Of a DNA stretch of 64,000 bases, positions 7,990-17,036 are shown piece after piece. This DNA is from Brevibacillus_H ginsengisoli. Lineage in GTDB: Bacteria; Bacillota; Bacilli; Brevibacillales; Brevibacillaceae. The DNA lies in contig NZ_JBNJQR010000004.1 of assembly GCF_050113715.1 (NCBI RefSeq), positions 1 through 64,000 of the forward strand. Reading direction: 5' to 3'. The notes below the pieces were generated by a model. The model worked only from the letters and a program-made list of their open reading frames with translations, ran no database searches and was not told the origin of the DNA. The translations under genes were made by a program, and so were the position numbers. The stretch's first letter is position 1, and each line of letters starts with the position of its first letter.

Positions 7990-8592
7990 CTACAACATTC
8001 CCTTCGTTGATGGTACTCCTTTTACTCGCGGATCAATGGATGTCGCTTCATCTAGCGCTCTGCCCAGCGCTTTGAAAATCGCTTCGATCATGTGATGCGT
8101 GTTCTGTCCATAGTGCAAAATGACGTGGAGGTTCATCCGCGCTTCCAGAGCAAGCTTCCACAGAAACTCGTGAACCAGTTCGGTCGGGAATTGCCCCACC
8201 TGATTGGAAGGATACGCGGCGCGATACTCCAAGTGAGGGCGGTTACTCAAATCGATGACGACCTGAGCAAGTGATTCATCCATCGGAACAAAGGCATTTC
8301 CGTAACGCTTGATGCCTTTTTTATCGCCCAGCGCTTCGCGAAGAGCATGCCCCAGACAGATCGCAATATCTTCAACTGTATGGTGGTAATCGATCTCAAT
8401 ATCTCCTTGAGCTTGCACACTCAGGTTAAAATGTCCGTGCTTGGTGAACAAATCAAGCATATGGCTGAGAAAAGGCACACCGGTGTCGAGTTGGCTGATT
8501 CCCTCGCCATCTACCGTGAATTCCAATTGAATATTGGTTTCGTTTGTTTTACGTTCAATCCGTGAAATGCGAGATTGCTGTTGCTGATCCAT
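7990..8592 (-). CDS. hisB: Imidazoleglycerol-phosphate dehydratase HisB
   Basis: A 200-residue monofunctional dehydratase. The metal-binding repeats GVPFLSHMLDLFTKHG, DYHHTVEDIAICLG and the C-terminal HHMIEAIFKALGRAL are all present. There is no phosphatase domain, unlike the E. coli fusion. Two starts compete: GTG at 8604, which touches the AGGAGAG site, and ATG at 8592, which has that site 11 bases upstream. I prefer the ATG. Confidence 0.95.
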   Translation of the reverse strand: MDQQQQSRISRIERKTNETNIQLEFTVDGEGISQLDTGVPFLSHMLDLFTKHGHFNLSVQAQGDIEIDYHHTVEDIAICLGHALREALGDKKGIKRYGNAFVPMDESLAQVVIDLSNRPHLEYRAAYPSNQVGQFPTELVHEFLWKLALEARMNLHVILHYGQNTHHMIEAIFKALGRALDEATSIDPRVKGVPSTKGML

Positions 8593-8619
8593 GGATGGTT
8601 TCACTCTCCTATCGCCTCT

Positions 8620-9891
8620 TTATTTATCATCAAGCCGCACCTGAATAGCTTTCGCATGCGCTTGAAGTCCCTCTTGATTAGCTAAACGAACGATTTGGTC
8701 TCCATTCGCCAAGAGGTCTTGCTTACTATAGGAAATAACACTCGATTTCTTGATAAAATCATCGACCGATAACGGTGAAGAAAAACGAGCTGTACCATTC
8801 GTTGGAAGCACATGATTGGGACCTGCAAAATAGTCGCCTACTGGCTCCGAGCTAAAGGCTCCCAGGAAAATCGCTCCGGCATTCTCCACTTTTCCCAGCT
8901 GTTCAAACGGATTCGATATCATTAACTCCAAATGCTCTGGCGCCAGGCGGTTCACTACCTCAAAGCCTTCCTCCAGATCACGCACGATACAAATTGCTCC
9001 ATAATCCCGAATGGACGCCTCCGCAATTTCTCGGCGAGGAAGCTCTGCCAATTGACGCTCTACCTCTTGGGAAACTGCTTCGGCTAATTCCCGGGAAGGA
9101 GTAACTAATACGGCTGAAGCCATCGCATCATGCTCCGCTTGCGATAAAAGGTCTGCCGCGATATAACGAGGCTTTGCCGTATCATCGGCAAGGACAACAA
9201 TCTCACTCGGACCTGCGACCATGTCGATATCCACCAGTCCATACACTTCTCGCTTGGCTAACGCTACATAGATGTTGCCCGGCCCGACAATTTTATCAAC
9301 AGGCTCAATTGTATTGGTTCCGTAGGTAAGGGCAGCGATTGCTTGTGCTCCACCTACCTTGTACACTTCATCCACCCCAGCAATGCTCGCCGCAACCAAA
9401 ATAGCCAGATTCAGCTTCCCATCTTCACCCGGAGGAGAGACGATGGCAATTTGCTTCACTCCTGCCACCCGAGCAGGAATTGCATTCATCAACACCGAGG
9501 AAGGATATGCTGCTGTGCCACCCGGAACATAAAGTCCCACACGTTTCAGCGGTCGAATGATTTGCCCGAGCAGTGTACCTGATTCTTTGGTGGTAAACCA
9601 GGATTGACGGACTTGACGCTCGTGGTAGTCACGAATGTTGGCGGCCGCTTCCTCTAACGCTTCTCGAACAACCGGATCAATCTTGGCCAATGCCTCTTCG
9701 AATTCTTCCTGACTTACGCGATAGTCTGGCAATGAGACCCGATCAAACTTCTCTGTATAGAATCGAACGGCAGCATCGCCCTCAGCTTTGACCTTTTGCA
9801 AAATGGATTTGACCGCTTCCTGCTGGGCTGTCGTCCCCGCTTCAATGCTTCGTCTGGTATCAAAGTTGCGTGCCTCTACGATTTTCATCAT
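8620..9891 (-). CDS. hisD: Histidinol dehydrogenase HisD
   Basis: A 423-residue zinc enzyme that oxidises L-histidinol to histidine in two NAD-dependent steps. The signature GPNHVLPTNGTARFSSPLSV with zinc and substrate ligands is present, as are IVGPGNIYVALAKREV and AGPSEIVVLAD. Translation may begin at either of two adjacent ATG codons (9891 or 9888) after GGAGAGG. Confidence 0.97.
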   Translation of the reverse strand: MMKIVEARNFDTRRSIEAGTTAQQEAVKSILQKVKAEGDAAVRFYTEKFDRVSLPDYRVSQEEFEEALAKIDPVVREALEEAAANIRDYHERQVRQSWFTTKESGTLLGQIIRPLKRVGLYVPGGTAAYPSSVLMNAIPARVAGVKQIAIVSPPGEDGKLNLAILVAASIAGVDEVYKVGGAQAIAALTYGTNTIEPVDKIVGPGNIYVALAKREVYGLVDIDMVAGPSEIVVLADDTAKPRYIAADLLSQAEHDAMASAVLVTPSRELAEAVSQEVERQLAELPRREIAEASIRDYGAICIVRDLEEGFEVVNRLAPEHLELMISNPFEQLGKVENAGAIFLGAFSSEPVGDYFAGPNHVLPTNGTARFSSPLSVDDFIKKSSVISYSKQDLLANGDQIVRLANQEGLQAHAKAIQVRLDDK

Positions 9892-9913
9892 GTGTTTCGA
9901 ACCTCTCCTTCCG

Positions 9914-10567
9914 TTACCTTTTCGCCTGATTGGGGATCACCTGCAAAAACTTGTTCGCAACATCATCAACCGCCTCACTCTTCATTCGGTAACTTGCCCG
10001 ATTCGCGATTAAGCGAGTCGTAATTTCGCAAATATGCTCCAGTTCAACCAGACCATTCTCTCTGAGTGTTTGTCCGGTTGAGACGATATCCACAATTCGG
10101 TCAGCCAATCCAATCAAAGGGGCTAACTCTACCGAACCATTCAATTTGATGACTTCTACCTGTTGTCCCTGCTCTCTAAAGTAACGGGAAGCAATCCGAG
10201 GGTACTTGGTCGCCACACGCGGCGCTTCCTGCGGGCTCCAGTCCGGCATCCCCGCAACAGCCATCCGACAATATCCGATCTGTAAATCAAGAAGTTCGTA
10301 TACATCCCGCTCTTCTTCCAGCAAAACATCCTTCCCAACTACTCCTACATCCGCCACTCCATATTCGACGTAGGTCGGTACATCTGTCGGCTTGGCTAAA
10401 ATAAATTCGAGCTGGCTACCCTCTACCGGAATGATCAGCTTGCGTGAATCCTTGAGATCCGAAGTAACGGTAAGACCCGCCTGCTGAAGGAAAACAAGCG
10501 CCTCTTCAAAAATCCTTCCCTTGGGCATCGCAATCGTGAGCTTCTGCATATTCGTATCCCGTTGCAT
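9914..10567 (-). CDS. hisG: ATP phosphoribosyltransferase catalytic subunit HisG (short form)
   Basis: A 217-residue catalytic subunit that starts the pathway by joining ATP and PRPP. The PRPP-binding motif DIVSTGQTLRENGL is clear. It is the short form that lacks the C-terminal regulatory domain and needs HisZ, whose gene lies just upstream. I start at ATG 10567 (MQRDTNMQKL), 1 base after the hisZ stop, with GAGGGG 8 bases before; a later Met (MQKLTIAMPKG) is possible. Confidence 0.95.
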   Translation of the reverse strand: MQRDTNMQKLTIAMPKGRIFEEALVFLQQAGLTVTSDLKDSRKLIIPVEGSQLEFILAKPTDVPTYVEYGVADVGVVGKDVLLEEERDVYELLDLQIGYCRMAVAGMPDWSPQEAPRVATKYPRIASRYFREQGQQVEVIKLNGSVELAPLIGLADRIVDIVSTGQTLRENGLVELEHICEITTRLIANRASYRMKSEAVDDVANKFLQVIPNQAKR

Positions 10568-10568
10568 G

Positions 10569-11744
10569 CTAATTCCCCTCTTCTTCCAGCCAAATGACTT
10601 TGTAGTCTGGACGATCTCTCCATTGATCAAGCATGGAAACATCCTCCAAGAGATGAATCATCACCTGGTTACCCGATTCCCGCAGCCGAGTTGCCTCTGC
10701 AATCGCTTCTTCTCGTCTGGAACCGGAATAAAAAATAGCGGTACGAGCAGGCTGTTTCACCGGCTTTGCTGAAGTGACTTGCATCAGTCGATCCATTTTG
10801 ATCGCAAAGCCGGTTGCGGCCGCCGGACGACCAAACTGCTCCAACAGGCGGTCATACCTTCCCCCGCCCACAAGAGGAGAGCCCAAGTCCGCGGCATACC
10901 CTTCAAACACGACCCCCGTGTAATAATCCAGATTGCTGATTAGATTAAAATCAAGCAGGACACACTCCGTTACTCCGTAGGACTCAAGAATTTCCCAAAG
11001 TGTCGCGATAGTTTGAATCGCTTTGCGCGCCTTTCCATTTACGGTCAATTCATAAGCTTCTGTAATTTTGGCCTTGCCTCCACGCAATCGGAGTAAAGCA
11101 TGCAGCCGGTAGCGATCTTGCTCTGTTAATTGCAGGGTATCAATCAGCTGCCGATAACCTACATAATCTCGATCGTGCAAAAAGCGGCGAAATTGCGCAT
11201 GCACATCCTGATCAGGAATAATCTCTTCCAGCAACCCGTCTACAAAATCGACATGACCCACAGCGATTTTAAAAGAGGAGACTCCTACCTGTTGCAAGCA
11301 AGAGATCGCTAGAGCAATCGCTTCCGCATCCGCATCAACGGAGACGTCACCGATCAGTTCAATGCCTGTTTGATGAAACTCCGCATTTCGGCCCGCTTCC
11401 TTCTCCTGTGCCCGAAAGACATTAGCCTGATAAAACAGTCGAATTGGATACGGCACTTCTTTATATAAAGACGAAACAACTCGAGCAATCGGTGTGGTTA
11501 AATCCGGTCGTAGCACCACCGTATGTCCTTGTTTGTCCAACAGCTTAAACATCCGATCCGTTAATGTTGCACTGGCAGCGCCAACCGTATCGTAGTATTC
11601 CAAGGATGGGGTCGAAATCTCGTCATACCCCCACTTTTCAATACAATTCCGCAAAATCAACTCCAGATGCCGTTGTTTGGCCAACGACTCAGGCAGGATA
11701 TCCCGCATGCCCAGCGGTTTTTCAAATACCAACGGCTTTGTCAT
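10569..11744 (-). CDS. hisZ: ATP phosphoribosyltransferase regulatory subunit HisZ
   Basis: A 391-residue paralogue of the histidyl-tRNA synthetase catalytic core that forms a complex with short HisG and confers histidine feedback. Class II synthetase-like motifs are present (DRMFKLLDKQGHTVVLRPDLT, YYTGVVFEGYA), but there is no full anticodon-binding domain, and the first-gene position before hisG argues against hisS. AGGAGGAAATCAT precedes the ATG. Confidence 0.93.
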   Translation of the reverse strand: MTKPLVFEKPLGMRDILPESLAKQRHLELILRNCIEKWGYDEISTPSLEYYDTVGAASATLTDRMFKLLDKQGHTVVLRPDLTTPIARVVSSLYKEVPYPIRLFYQANVFRAQEKEAGRNAEFHQTGIELIGDVSVDADAEAIALAISCLQQVGVSSFKIAVGHVDFVDGLLEEIIPDQDVHAQFRRFLHDRDYVGYRQLIDTLQLTEQDRYRLHALLRLRGGKAKITEAYELTVNGKARKAIQTIATLWEILESYGVTECVLLDFNLISNLDYYTGVVFEGYAADLGSPLVGGGRYDRLLEQFGRPAAATGFAIKMDRLMQVTSAKPVKQPARTAIFYSGSRREEAIAEATRLRESGNQVMIHLLEDVSMLDQWRDRPDYKVIWLEEEGN

Positions 11745-11799
11745 ATGATTTCCTCCTGCGCTTTACTCTGCTAATAAACTAAAGCGTTTGATTAGTAAG

Positions 11800-11828
11800 A
11801 ATGTAACACTAAATAAGTGCAAGGTCAA
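11800..11828 (-). promoter_or_regulatory. Histidine operon promoter
   Basis: Minus strand -35 TTGACC (11823-11828), 17-bp spacer, -10 TACATT (11800-11805). The leader of about 50 nt is too short for a T-box, and no His-rich leader peptide is visible. Confidence 0.7.
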
Positions 11829-11840
11829 CGGGTCTCTTCT

Positions 11841-11879
11841 AAAAAAACAGACGTCGGTTCTATCGACCCGACGTCTGTT
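11841..11879 (-). terminator. Terminator of the Ig-repeat protein gene
   Basis: Minus strand AACAGACGTCGG / CCGACGTCTGTT perfect 12-bp stem followed by TTTTTTT. It ends the large gene and insulates it from the histidine promoter 13 bp further on. Confidence 0.9.
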
Positions 11880-11889
11880 AAGCGTTTCG

Positions 11890-14800
11890 CTATTTATTTG
11901 CAGTCTTGAATTTTGCCGCATAATTCTCATTCAGATTACCGGATACACCGCTTACCACTCCTGCTGGTAAGTAAATGTAATAGCTCTTATTTTTCTTCAA
12001 ATTGAGCTTCGGATCCAGTGTAATTTTGCGAGTGGAGGCATTCCAGGTAACCTTGCTTGCTACGGTTTTGTTATCCTCGTCCACCAATTTTACCAGTGAG
12101 GCTACGTTGTCATTGGTTATATCCGTTCCGTCCGTTAGGGTAACCTTTTCACCAAACGTAATCTCGATATTTTGGCGAATATTGACGTTCTTGTCACCAT
12201 CTTTTGGATTACTCTTGATCGTTGGTGGCGTTGTTTTCTGGCTCGTCGTAAACGTAACGTTTGTCCCCGCATTCGTTTTCTTCGAGCTTGTAAAGACAGA
12301 GTTTCCTTGAACAACCAGCGTGTAGGTGGCTCCTCTTTTTAATGGAGCCGCTGGTTTGATTTGTGCGGTTCTGTCTTTGTCACTCCATGTGAAAGTTACA
12401 TTCACTGGCTTCCGATCTTCGTCATACAAACCAATAATCGTTCCAAGATTATAGTTTGTGATCTTGTCTTTATTCTTCAACGTGACAGAATCTCCAAAAG
12501 TAACCTTCAAAGTCTTATCCAACGGGACATTTTTCTCGCCATTGGCTGGTGTTGTTGTAACCTTTACCAAATTCCGGTCTCTGCTGGTGTAAAAATTCGA
12601 TGTATAGGCTGGAACCGGGTTGTTTGACAAGTCGCGAACCAAACCAGCTGGCAGATAAATCGTATACGATTCATTCTTTTTCAAAGCATAAGTAGGTTTT
12701 AACGTCAGGATGGCATTCCCTTCATCCCATTCTGCCTGATAAGAAACCGCGTCTCCGCCGCTCTCCTTCAACTGTACCAGCGAACTAGCATTACTATTGG
12801 TCAATTTGCTTCCATTCGCCAACAGAATGGGTTCGCTAAACTGCAGGTAAATGTCGGTATCCAGCGGCACATCCTCTTCGCCATTCTCGGGTGAAGAATC
12901 TACAGTTGGTAAATCTCCCTCCTTCAGCGTTGTTGTAAAGGAGACGGAAAGCGCCGGGTTTTTGGCCCCTCCTCCGTTTTGAACGAGTCCAGCATCCATT
13001 TTGAGATCGTAACGGGTAGCCGAATCCAATTTGACCTTTGGTGATATGGTAATGGCTAGATTGTCGTCATCCCATGCGGCTGTAAATGGCACGTTCTTAC
13101 CGCGGTCGTCCGTAAACTTCACCAATCTCCCCACGTTAGAATTAGTGAGAGGTGTTCCATTCGCCAAATATACGTAGTCACTAAACGAGATCAGGAATGA
13201 ACGGTTAGTGGACACATTCGTTTGACCATTAGTAACATCAGCACTCACATAAAGCGTCCCGTAATAAACGGTATGGAAGCTAGCACTATAGCTGTAATTG
13301 CCGTTGCCAGCCATATCCTTAATCTTGTACGCGTCAATCACAATCCGGTAGTCTTCGTTGGAACGAAGAATCGGGGTAGGATCAATCGTAATGGTACGAG
13401 TGCTCGCATTATAGGTAGCCGTTGTAGGAACAACTTTTCCGCGACTATCTACGAGAGAAACAAACGTTCCTACATTTTGCGATGTCACTTCTGCTCCATT
13501 GTACAGGGTGAACGGTTCACTAACTGTGACACTCAAATTATCGGTAAGCGAGACATTTCTTGCTCCTGCAGACGGAATCGATGTAAAAGAAGGTGGTAGG
13601 GAATCCGCTTGCGTGTAGAAGTAAGAATATCCAGTCGCATTCAGCAGGTTCGAGTTATCTTTGACCAATCCCGGAAGTACCGTAACCGTATAGAGTCGGT
13701 TCGGTAATAGATCGGAAATCGGGTCAACTACGATTGATTGTGTTCCTGGCACCCATGTAGCTGTGAATGCCACGTTCGTATTCTGAACGTTGTCACGGAT
13801 GGAGATATAGCTCGGGTAGCTGCTTGTCAGCAAGGTAACCGGCTTGGAAAAAGTAATCGTAATATTGGAATTCAACAGAACCCCAGAACTATTGTTGCTC
13901 GGATTGACAAAGACCGTCGGCTGATTGGTATCTGCTGCTGTCGTAAAGGTTACGGCAGCTGGAGTTACACTTCGACCGGCTGAATCCTGTACCAGCGAAT
14001 TGATTGAGAGGGTATAGGATGTGTTGCCTTTCAAATTCTGCGTCGGATGAATCGTCAATTCTCTGGTTGTTGAATAATAGGTTGCTGTGAGTAAACTGAC
14101 AATTGTTCCTGTACTGTTGTCTCGCAATGTAAATGTGTTTGGCGCATTGACAGATGTGATGGCACTTCCGCTGTAGTAGACGTTTTTGTTGAAGGTGATT
14201 CTCAAGTTGGCGTCTATCGGGAAGTTATTTTGAGCATTGTATGGATAATAGCTAGCAGTTGGGTTGCCAATATCCATTGCCGTAGTGAACGTAACAGCAT
14301 CGGCTCCATTCACATTGTTCAAGCTATCTTGAACAGCAGAAGGTTGAAGCACCAATTCATATTTGAAGTTGCTGAGCAAGTCGACGGTTGGAGTGATGGA
14401 CATTTTGCGTTGGACCGCGTCATAAGAAAGCGTAGTCGGCACTGCAACTTTATCCACGGAACGTCGCAGAATAAATTTGGTATTCGGGTTGGCTCCTTGC
14501 ATAACCGTTCCGGTTGTTGCAGTGATGGACTTGTTGAACGTAATACTCAACACGGCATCCGGTGAAACATTTGTTGCGTTGTTCGCTGGATAGAAGGTTT
14601 GTGTAATGGCACGAGAGTCTGTTGCTGTTGTTGTAAAAGATAAAGTAGTCTGTCCATTTGGATTGCCGCTTGCGTCTTTTACCAATCCTGCTGGAACAGT
14701 TACTGTATAGCTGGTGTTCGGGTCCAAATCAACCGTTGGATCTAGTCGCATCTTTCGATTAGCAGTAGGCCAAGTCGTTGTATACGTGATATTGGCATTG

Positions 14801-16545
14801 GTGGCGTTGTTCTTCACCGTGACTACAACGTTGCTCTGCTGGGTGACATTCTTGTTAAAATCAATGTCGATGTTCGTGTCCAATGCCACGTTGGGTGACT
14901 GGGTAGACGAAGTTAGGCTAATGGTTGTCGTTGGTGGTACTGTGTCTGCTTTGGTTGTAAATGTGAAGGTTTGGCCTTGACCTCCAATCACATTCCCACC
15001 AATATCCTTCAACTGATTGGGTAATAACGTTAGGGTGTAGGTTGTATTTGGTGCCAAATCCTGTGTTGGATCAATCGTGATGGTTCGTGTTGCTGCATCA
15101 TAGCTTGCTGTACTGGTTACAGTCTGATTGCTTCCATAGGTAAGCTTATAGGTCGACGCTAAAGAAGTTGGCGTCGGAACGTTTGCCCCTTCACCTGCTT
15201 GATACATTAACTCCTCAAAGGCAATGGTCAGGTTACTGGTTAGGTCGACTGGTATGGTGTTCGTAAGCTTTCCTAAGGGAGCTGTTTTGTCTTCTGCCGT
15301 TTGGAACGTGGCTATTGCCGCAGCAACCTTATTTCCATTAAAGTCTTGTACTAAGTCACCCACAACCGATATTTTGTAGTTCTGACCTGGGAAAAGCTCA
15401 TTTTTTGGGGTAATGCTTATCGTATTTTTGTTAGAATCATAGTCTAACGATACTTGAACTTGCGAACCGCTACTATCTAGTAATTGAACTAACCCCAAGC
15501 TATTAATATTATTAGAAGATACTGGTGTCAGAGGATTCGGTTCTTTTACACAATAAATAGGTTCACTAAAACTAACGAAAAGTTTGCTTGTTCGATCAAC
15601 TCCAGTCTTCATATTCGCTGGAGTAAAGGTTACATCAGGTGGAACTACATCTGATTTAGTAGTAAATCTTGAAGAAAATGCTTTGTTCAAATTTTTCGTA
15701 GCTGGATTGAGTAATTTCGCTTCTGGAAAATCTACTTGGTAAGTAGTTGAACCGGCTAGCGGAACCGTCGGTGTAAGAGTAATTTTACTGCCGTCACTAC
15801 TTAATGTTGCTTGAAATGGTGTGTCTACTTTTTGTTGACTATCTGGATCTCTCGTAATTTTCATTTCTAATAAGCTTAAGCTTCCAGGTGTAATTGGATC
15901 GCTACTTGCAAGCTTAGCCGTATTAGGTATCGTCAATACCACATTGGTATTCAAATCAACATCTGTAGTATCCTTCGCCGGGGTACTTATATTTACCATA
16001 TCCTCCTCGGCCACCACAGCCAAAGCCTGCTTCTTCTCCACACCCTTATCAGGCAAATCCACCACAATATCAAAACTAGCCTGATAGGATTCATCTTTTC
16101 CCTCAGGTGTCGCCGTGATGTGATATTTCACTGGAGTACCTGTCTCATTCCCTTCCAGCGTAACCGTTACAGGCTTTTGGGAAGTTTGCGATTCGATTTT
16201 TTCCTCCAGATGAGAAGGTTCGCCGTAAGGGGTGTCTTGAACCCAGTCGATTGAATAGGTGAACGCTCCTTCATGTTGTATGGTTACTTCCACGCTTTTA
16301 AGAGCGGTTGCTCCGTTGCGGTATTTCTTCGAAATTCGATCAACCGCAGCCACTTGGATGGTTGGTTTGGTGATCAACTGTTCTTGTGCCGCAGGAGCTT
16401 GTCCCTGTGGAGTTTGCTCCGCTTGCACCTGTACCGTTTGCGACTGTTGCGGCAATCCTTGTTCTTCAGCCCCCACTAAAGTTGGACAAGCTGCCGTGAC
16501 CAGCAGAAGCAACGCCATTATGCTCTTGGCTGCCTTTTTAAACAA
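11890..16545 (-). CDS. Large secreted protein with twelve Ig-like (Big_5) repeats
   Basis: About 1551 residues. A signal peptide (KKAAKSIMALLLLVTAACPTLVGA) with probable cleavage before EEQ is followed by a Gln/Pro-rich stretch, a unique N-terminal domain (to about residue 205), then roughly twelve tandem domains of about 110 residues. Each domain opens with a pattern like P-x-N-G-x-x-x-V-x-x-x-x-x-I-x-I-x-F-x-x-x-V, contains a -Y-N/D-x-x-x-R-x-I-T-I-x-P-x-x-x-L-x-x-N-x-x-Y- core and ends F-T-T-x-x-D; this is the Big_5/SbsA-type Ig fold. There is no LPXTG motif, SLH domain or enzymatic domain, so wall attachment is unexplained. The best start is TTG at 16545 (GAGAGG 5 bases before); it places the signal peptide at the N-terminus, whereas an upstream GTG would add 12 charged residues. 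Function unknown; surface or S-layer-associated adhesion is a guess. Confidence 0.85.
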   Translation of the reverse strand: MFKKAAKSIMALLLLVTAACPTLVGAEEQGLPQQSQTVQVQAEQTPQGQAPAAQEQLITKPTIQVAAVDRISKKYRNGATALKSVEVTIQHEGAFTYSIDWVQDTPYGEPSHLEEKIESQTSQKPVTVTLEGNETGTPVKYHITATPEGKDESYQASFDIVVDLPDKGVEKKQALAVVAEEDMVNISTPAKDTTDVDLNTNVVLTIPNTAKLASSDPITPGSLSLLEMKITRDPDSQQKVDTPFQATLSSDGSKITLTPTVPLAGSTTYQVDFPEAKLLNPATKNLNKAFSSRFTTKSDVVPPDVTFTPANMKTGVDRTSKLFVSFSEPIYCVKEPNPLTPVSSNNINSLGLVQLLDSSGSQVQVSLDYDSNKNTISITPKNELFPGQNYKISVVGDLVQDFNGNKVAAAIATFQTAEDKTAPLGKLTNTIPVDLTSNLTIAFEELMYQAGEGANVPTPTSLASTYKLTYGSNQTVTSTASYDAATRTITIDPTQDLAPNTTYTLTLLPNQLKDIGGNVIGGQGQTFTFTTKADTVPPTTTISLTSSTQSPNVALDTNIDIDFNKNVTQQSNVVVTVKNNATNANITYTTTWPTANRKMRLDPTVDLDPNTSYTVTVPAGLVKDASGNPNGQTTLSFTTTATDSRAITQTFYPANNATNVSPDAVLSITFNKSITATTGTVMQGANPNTKFILRRSVDKVAVPTTLSYDAVQRKMSITPTVDLLSNFKYELVLQPSAVQDSLNNVNGADAVTFTTAMDIGNPTASYYPYNAQNNFPIDANLRITFNKNVYYSGSAITSVNAPNTFTLRDNSTGTIVSLLTATYYSTTRELTIHPTQNLKGNTSYTLSINSLVQDSAGRSVTPAAVTFTTAADTNQPTVFVNPSNNSSGVLLNSNITITFSKPVTLLTSSYPSYISIRDNVQNTNVAFTATWVPGTQSIVVDPISDLLPNRLYTVTVLPGLVKDNSNLLNATGYSYFYTQADSLPPSFTSIPSAGARNVSLTDNLSVTVSEPFTLYNGAEVTSQNVGTFVSLVDSRGKVVPTTATYNASTRTITIDPTPILRSNEDYRIVIDAYKIKDMAGNGNYSYSASFHTVYYGTLYVSADVTNGQTNVSTNRSFLISFSDYVYLANGTPLTNSNVGRLVKFTDDRGKNVPFTAAWDDDNLAITISPKVKLDSATRYDLKMDAGLVQNGGGAKNPALSVSFTTTLKEGDLPTVDSSPENGEEDVPLDTDIYLQFSEPILLANGSKLTNSNASSLVQLKESGGDAVSYQAEWDEGNAILTLKPTYALKKNESYTIYLPAGLVRDLSNNPVPAYTSNFYTSRDRNLVKVTTTPANGEKNVPLDKTLKVTFGDSVTLKNKDKITNYNLGTIIGLYDEDRKPVNVTFTWSDKDRTAQIKPAAPLKRGATYTLVVQGNSVFTSSKKTNAGTNVTFTTSQKTTPPTIKSNPKDGDKNVNIRQNIEITFGEKVTLTDGTDITNDNVASLVKLVDEDNKTVASKVTWNASTRKITLDPKLNLKKNKSYYIYLPAGVVSGVSGNLNENYAAKFKTANK

Positions 16546-16636
16546 AATATCCTCTCTCCCTTCCCTCTGATGACTCAACACAAGTTCGTCAATCTTGGGA
16601 TTTTTAATATTAATTGTAAAAAACAGTTTATACCCT

Positions 16637-16642
16637 ATTATA
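16637..16642 (-). promoter_or_regulatory. Possible -10 element for the Ig-repeat gene
   Basis: The minus strand has a consensus TATAAT about 90 bp before the proposed TTG start. The -35 region (TGTTGC at 17 bp) is weak, so this is tentative. Confidence 0.35.
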
Positions 16643-16701
16643 AGGCAGATTATTCCAGAGCAACACCCCTGTCTACAAAATGTTACAAATCTCTCAAAAT
16701 A

Positions 16702-16994
16702 GAAAAAACTTCGTCCCTCTATGCTCTGTTTAAGCTCGCGTGTAGCATCAGCTGTCCGCTCCGTTCACTCCGGAAGGGAGTCGACAAGAAAATCACTTAG
16801 TTTATCAGTCTGATGTAAAGAATGCCGACTCTTTTCCTTCCTGCGTTCAATCCGCTTGCTTTCACTTAAAATGAGCGGTGTTTCGCCCCCCCCCCGATGA
16901 GAGGGGGCGAGCGGACGAAGTCTTTTCTTGAGCGGGCTTACGCGAATGAAAGGAATGTTTAGTTACTTTACCTATGTAAAGCAATTAACATTCC
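16702..16994 (+). repeat. Dispersed structured element, copy A
   Basis: A 293-bp intergenic element related to 26607-26886 and 63183-63400. Outer arms 16702-16716 and 16913-16927 are complementary (one mismatch). An inner stem pairs 16772-16783 (GGAAGGGAGTCG) with 16826-16841 (CGACTC, 4-nt bulge, CCTTCC). A third hairpin has loop CGATGAGA between a run of ten C (16886-16895) and GGGGG. A conserved tail GGCTTACGCGAATG leads to a final hairpin (16952-16994) with GTAAAG at its tip. No protein is encoded. It lies between two minus-strand genes; see findings for the covariation. Confidence 0.85.
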
Positions 16995-17003
16995 GATATT
17001 ATG

Positions 17004-17036
17004 AAAAAAGCCTGACGCTTAAAAAAAGCATCAGAC
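17004..17036 (-). terminator. Terminator after the hexapeptide acetyltransferase gene
   Basis: Minus strand CTGATGCTT-TTTTT-AAGCGTCAG stem (one G-U pair) then GCTTTTTT. It overlaps the last codons of the acetyltransferase gene. Confidence 0.75.

Noticed and set aside
11745..11830. T-box or His leader-peptide attenuator upstream of hisZ
   Set aside because: The leader from the promoter to hisZ is only about 50 nt, has no T-box motif and no run of His codons.
16702..16994. Calling the dispersed element a HEARO/omega-RNA or a group II intron fragment
   Set aside because: Size and multi-stem shape are compatible with an omega-RNA, but I see no nuclease gene, guide segment or recognisable consensus; no intron domain V was found. 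The identity is left open.
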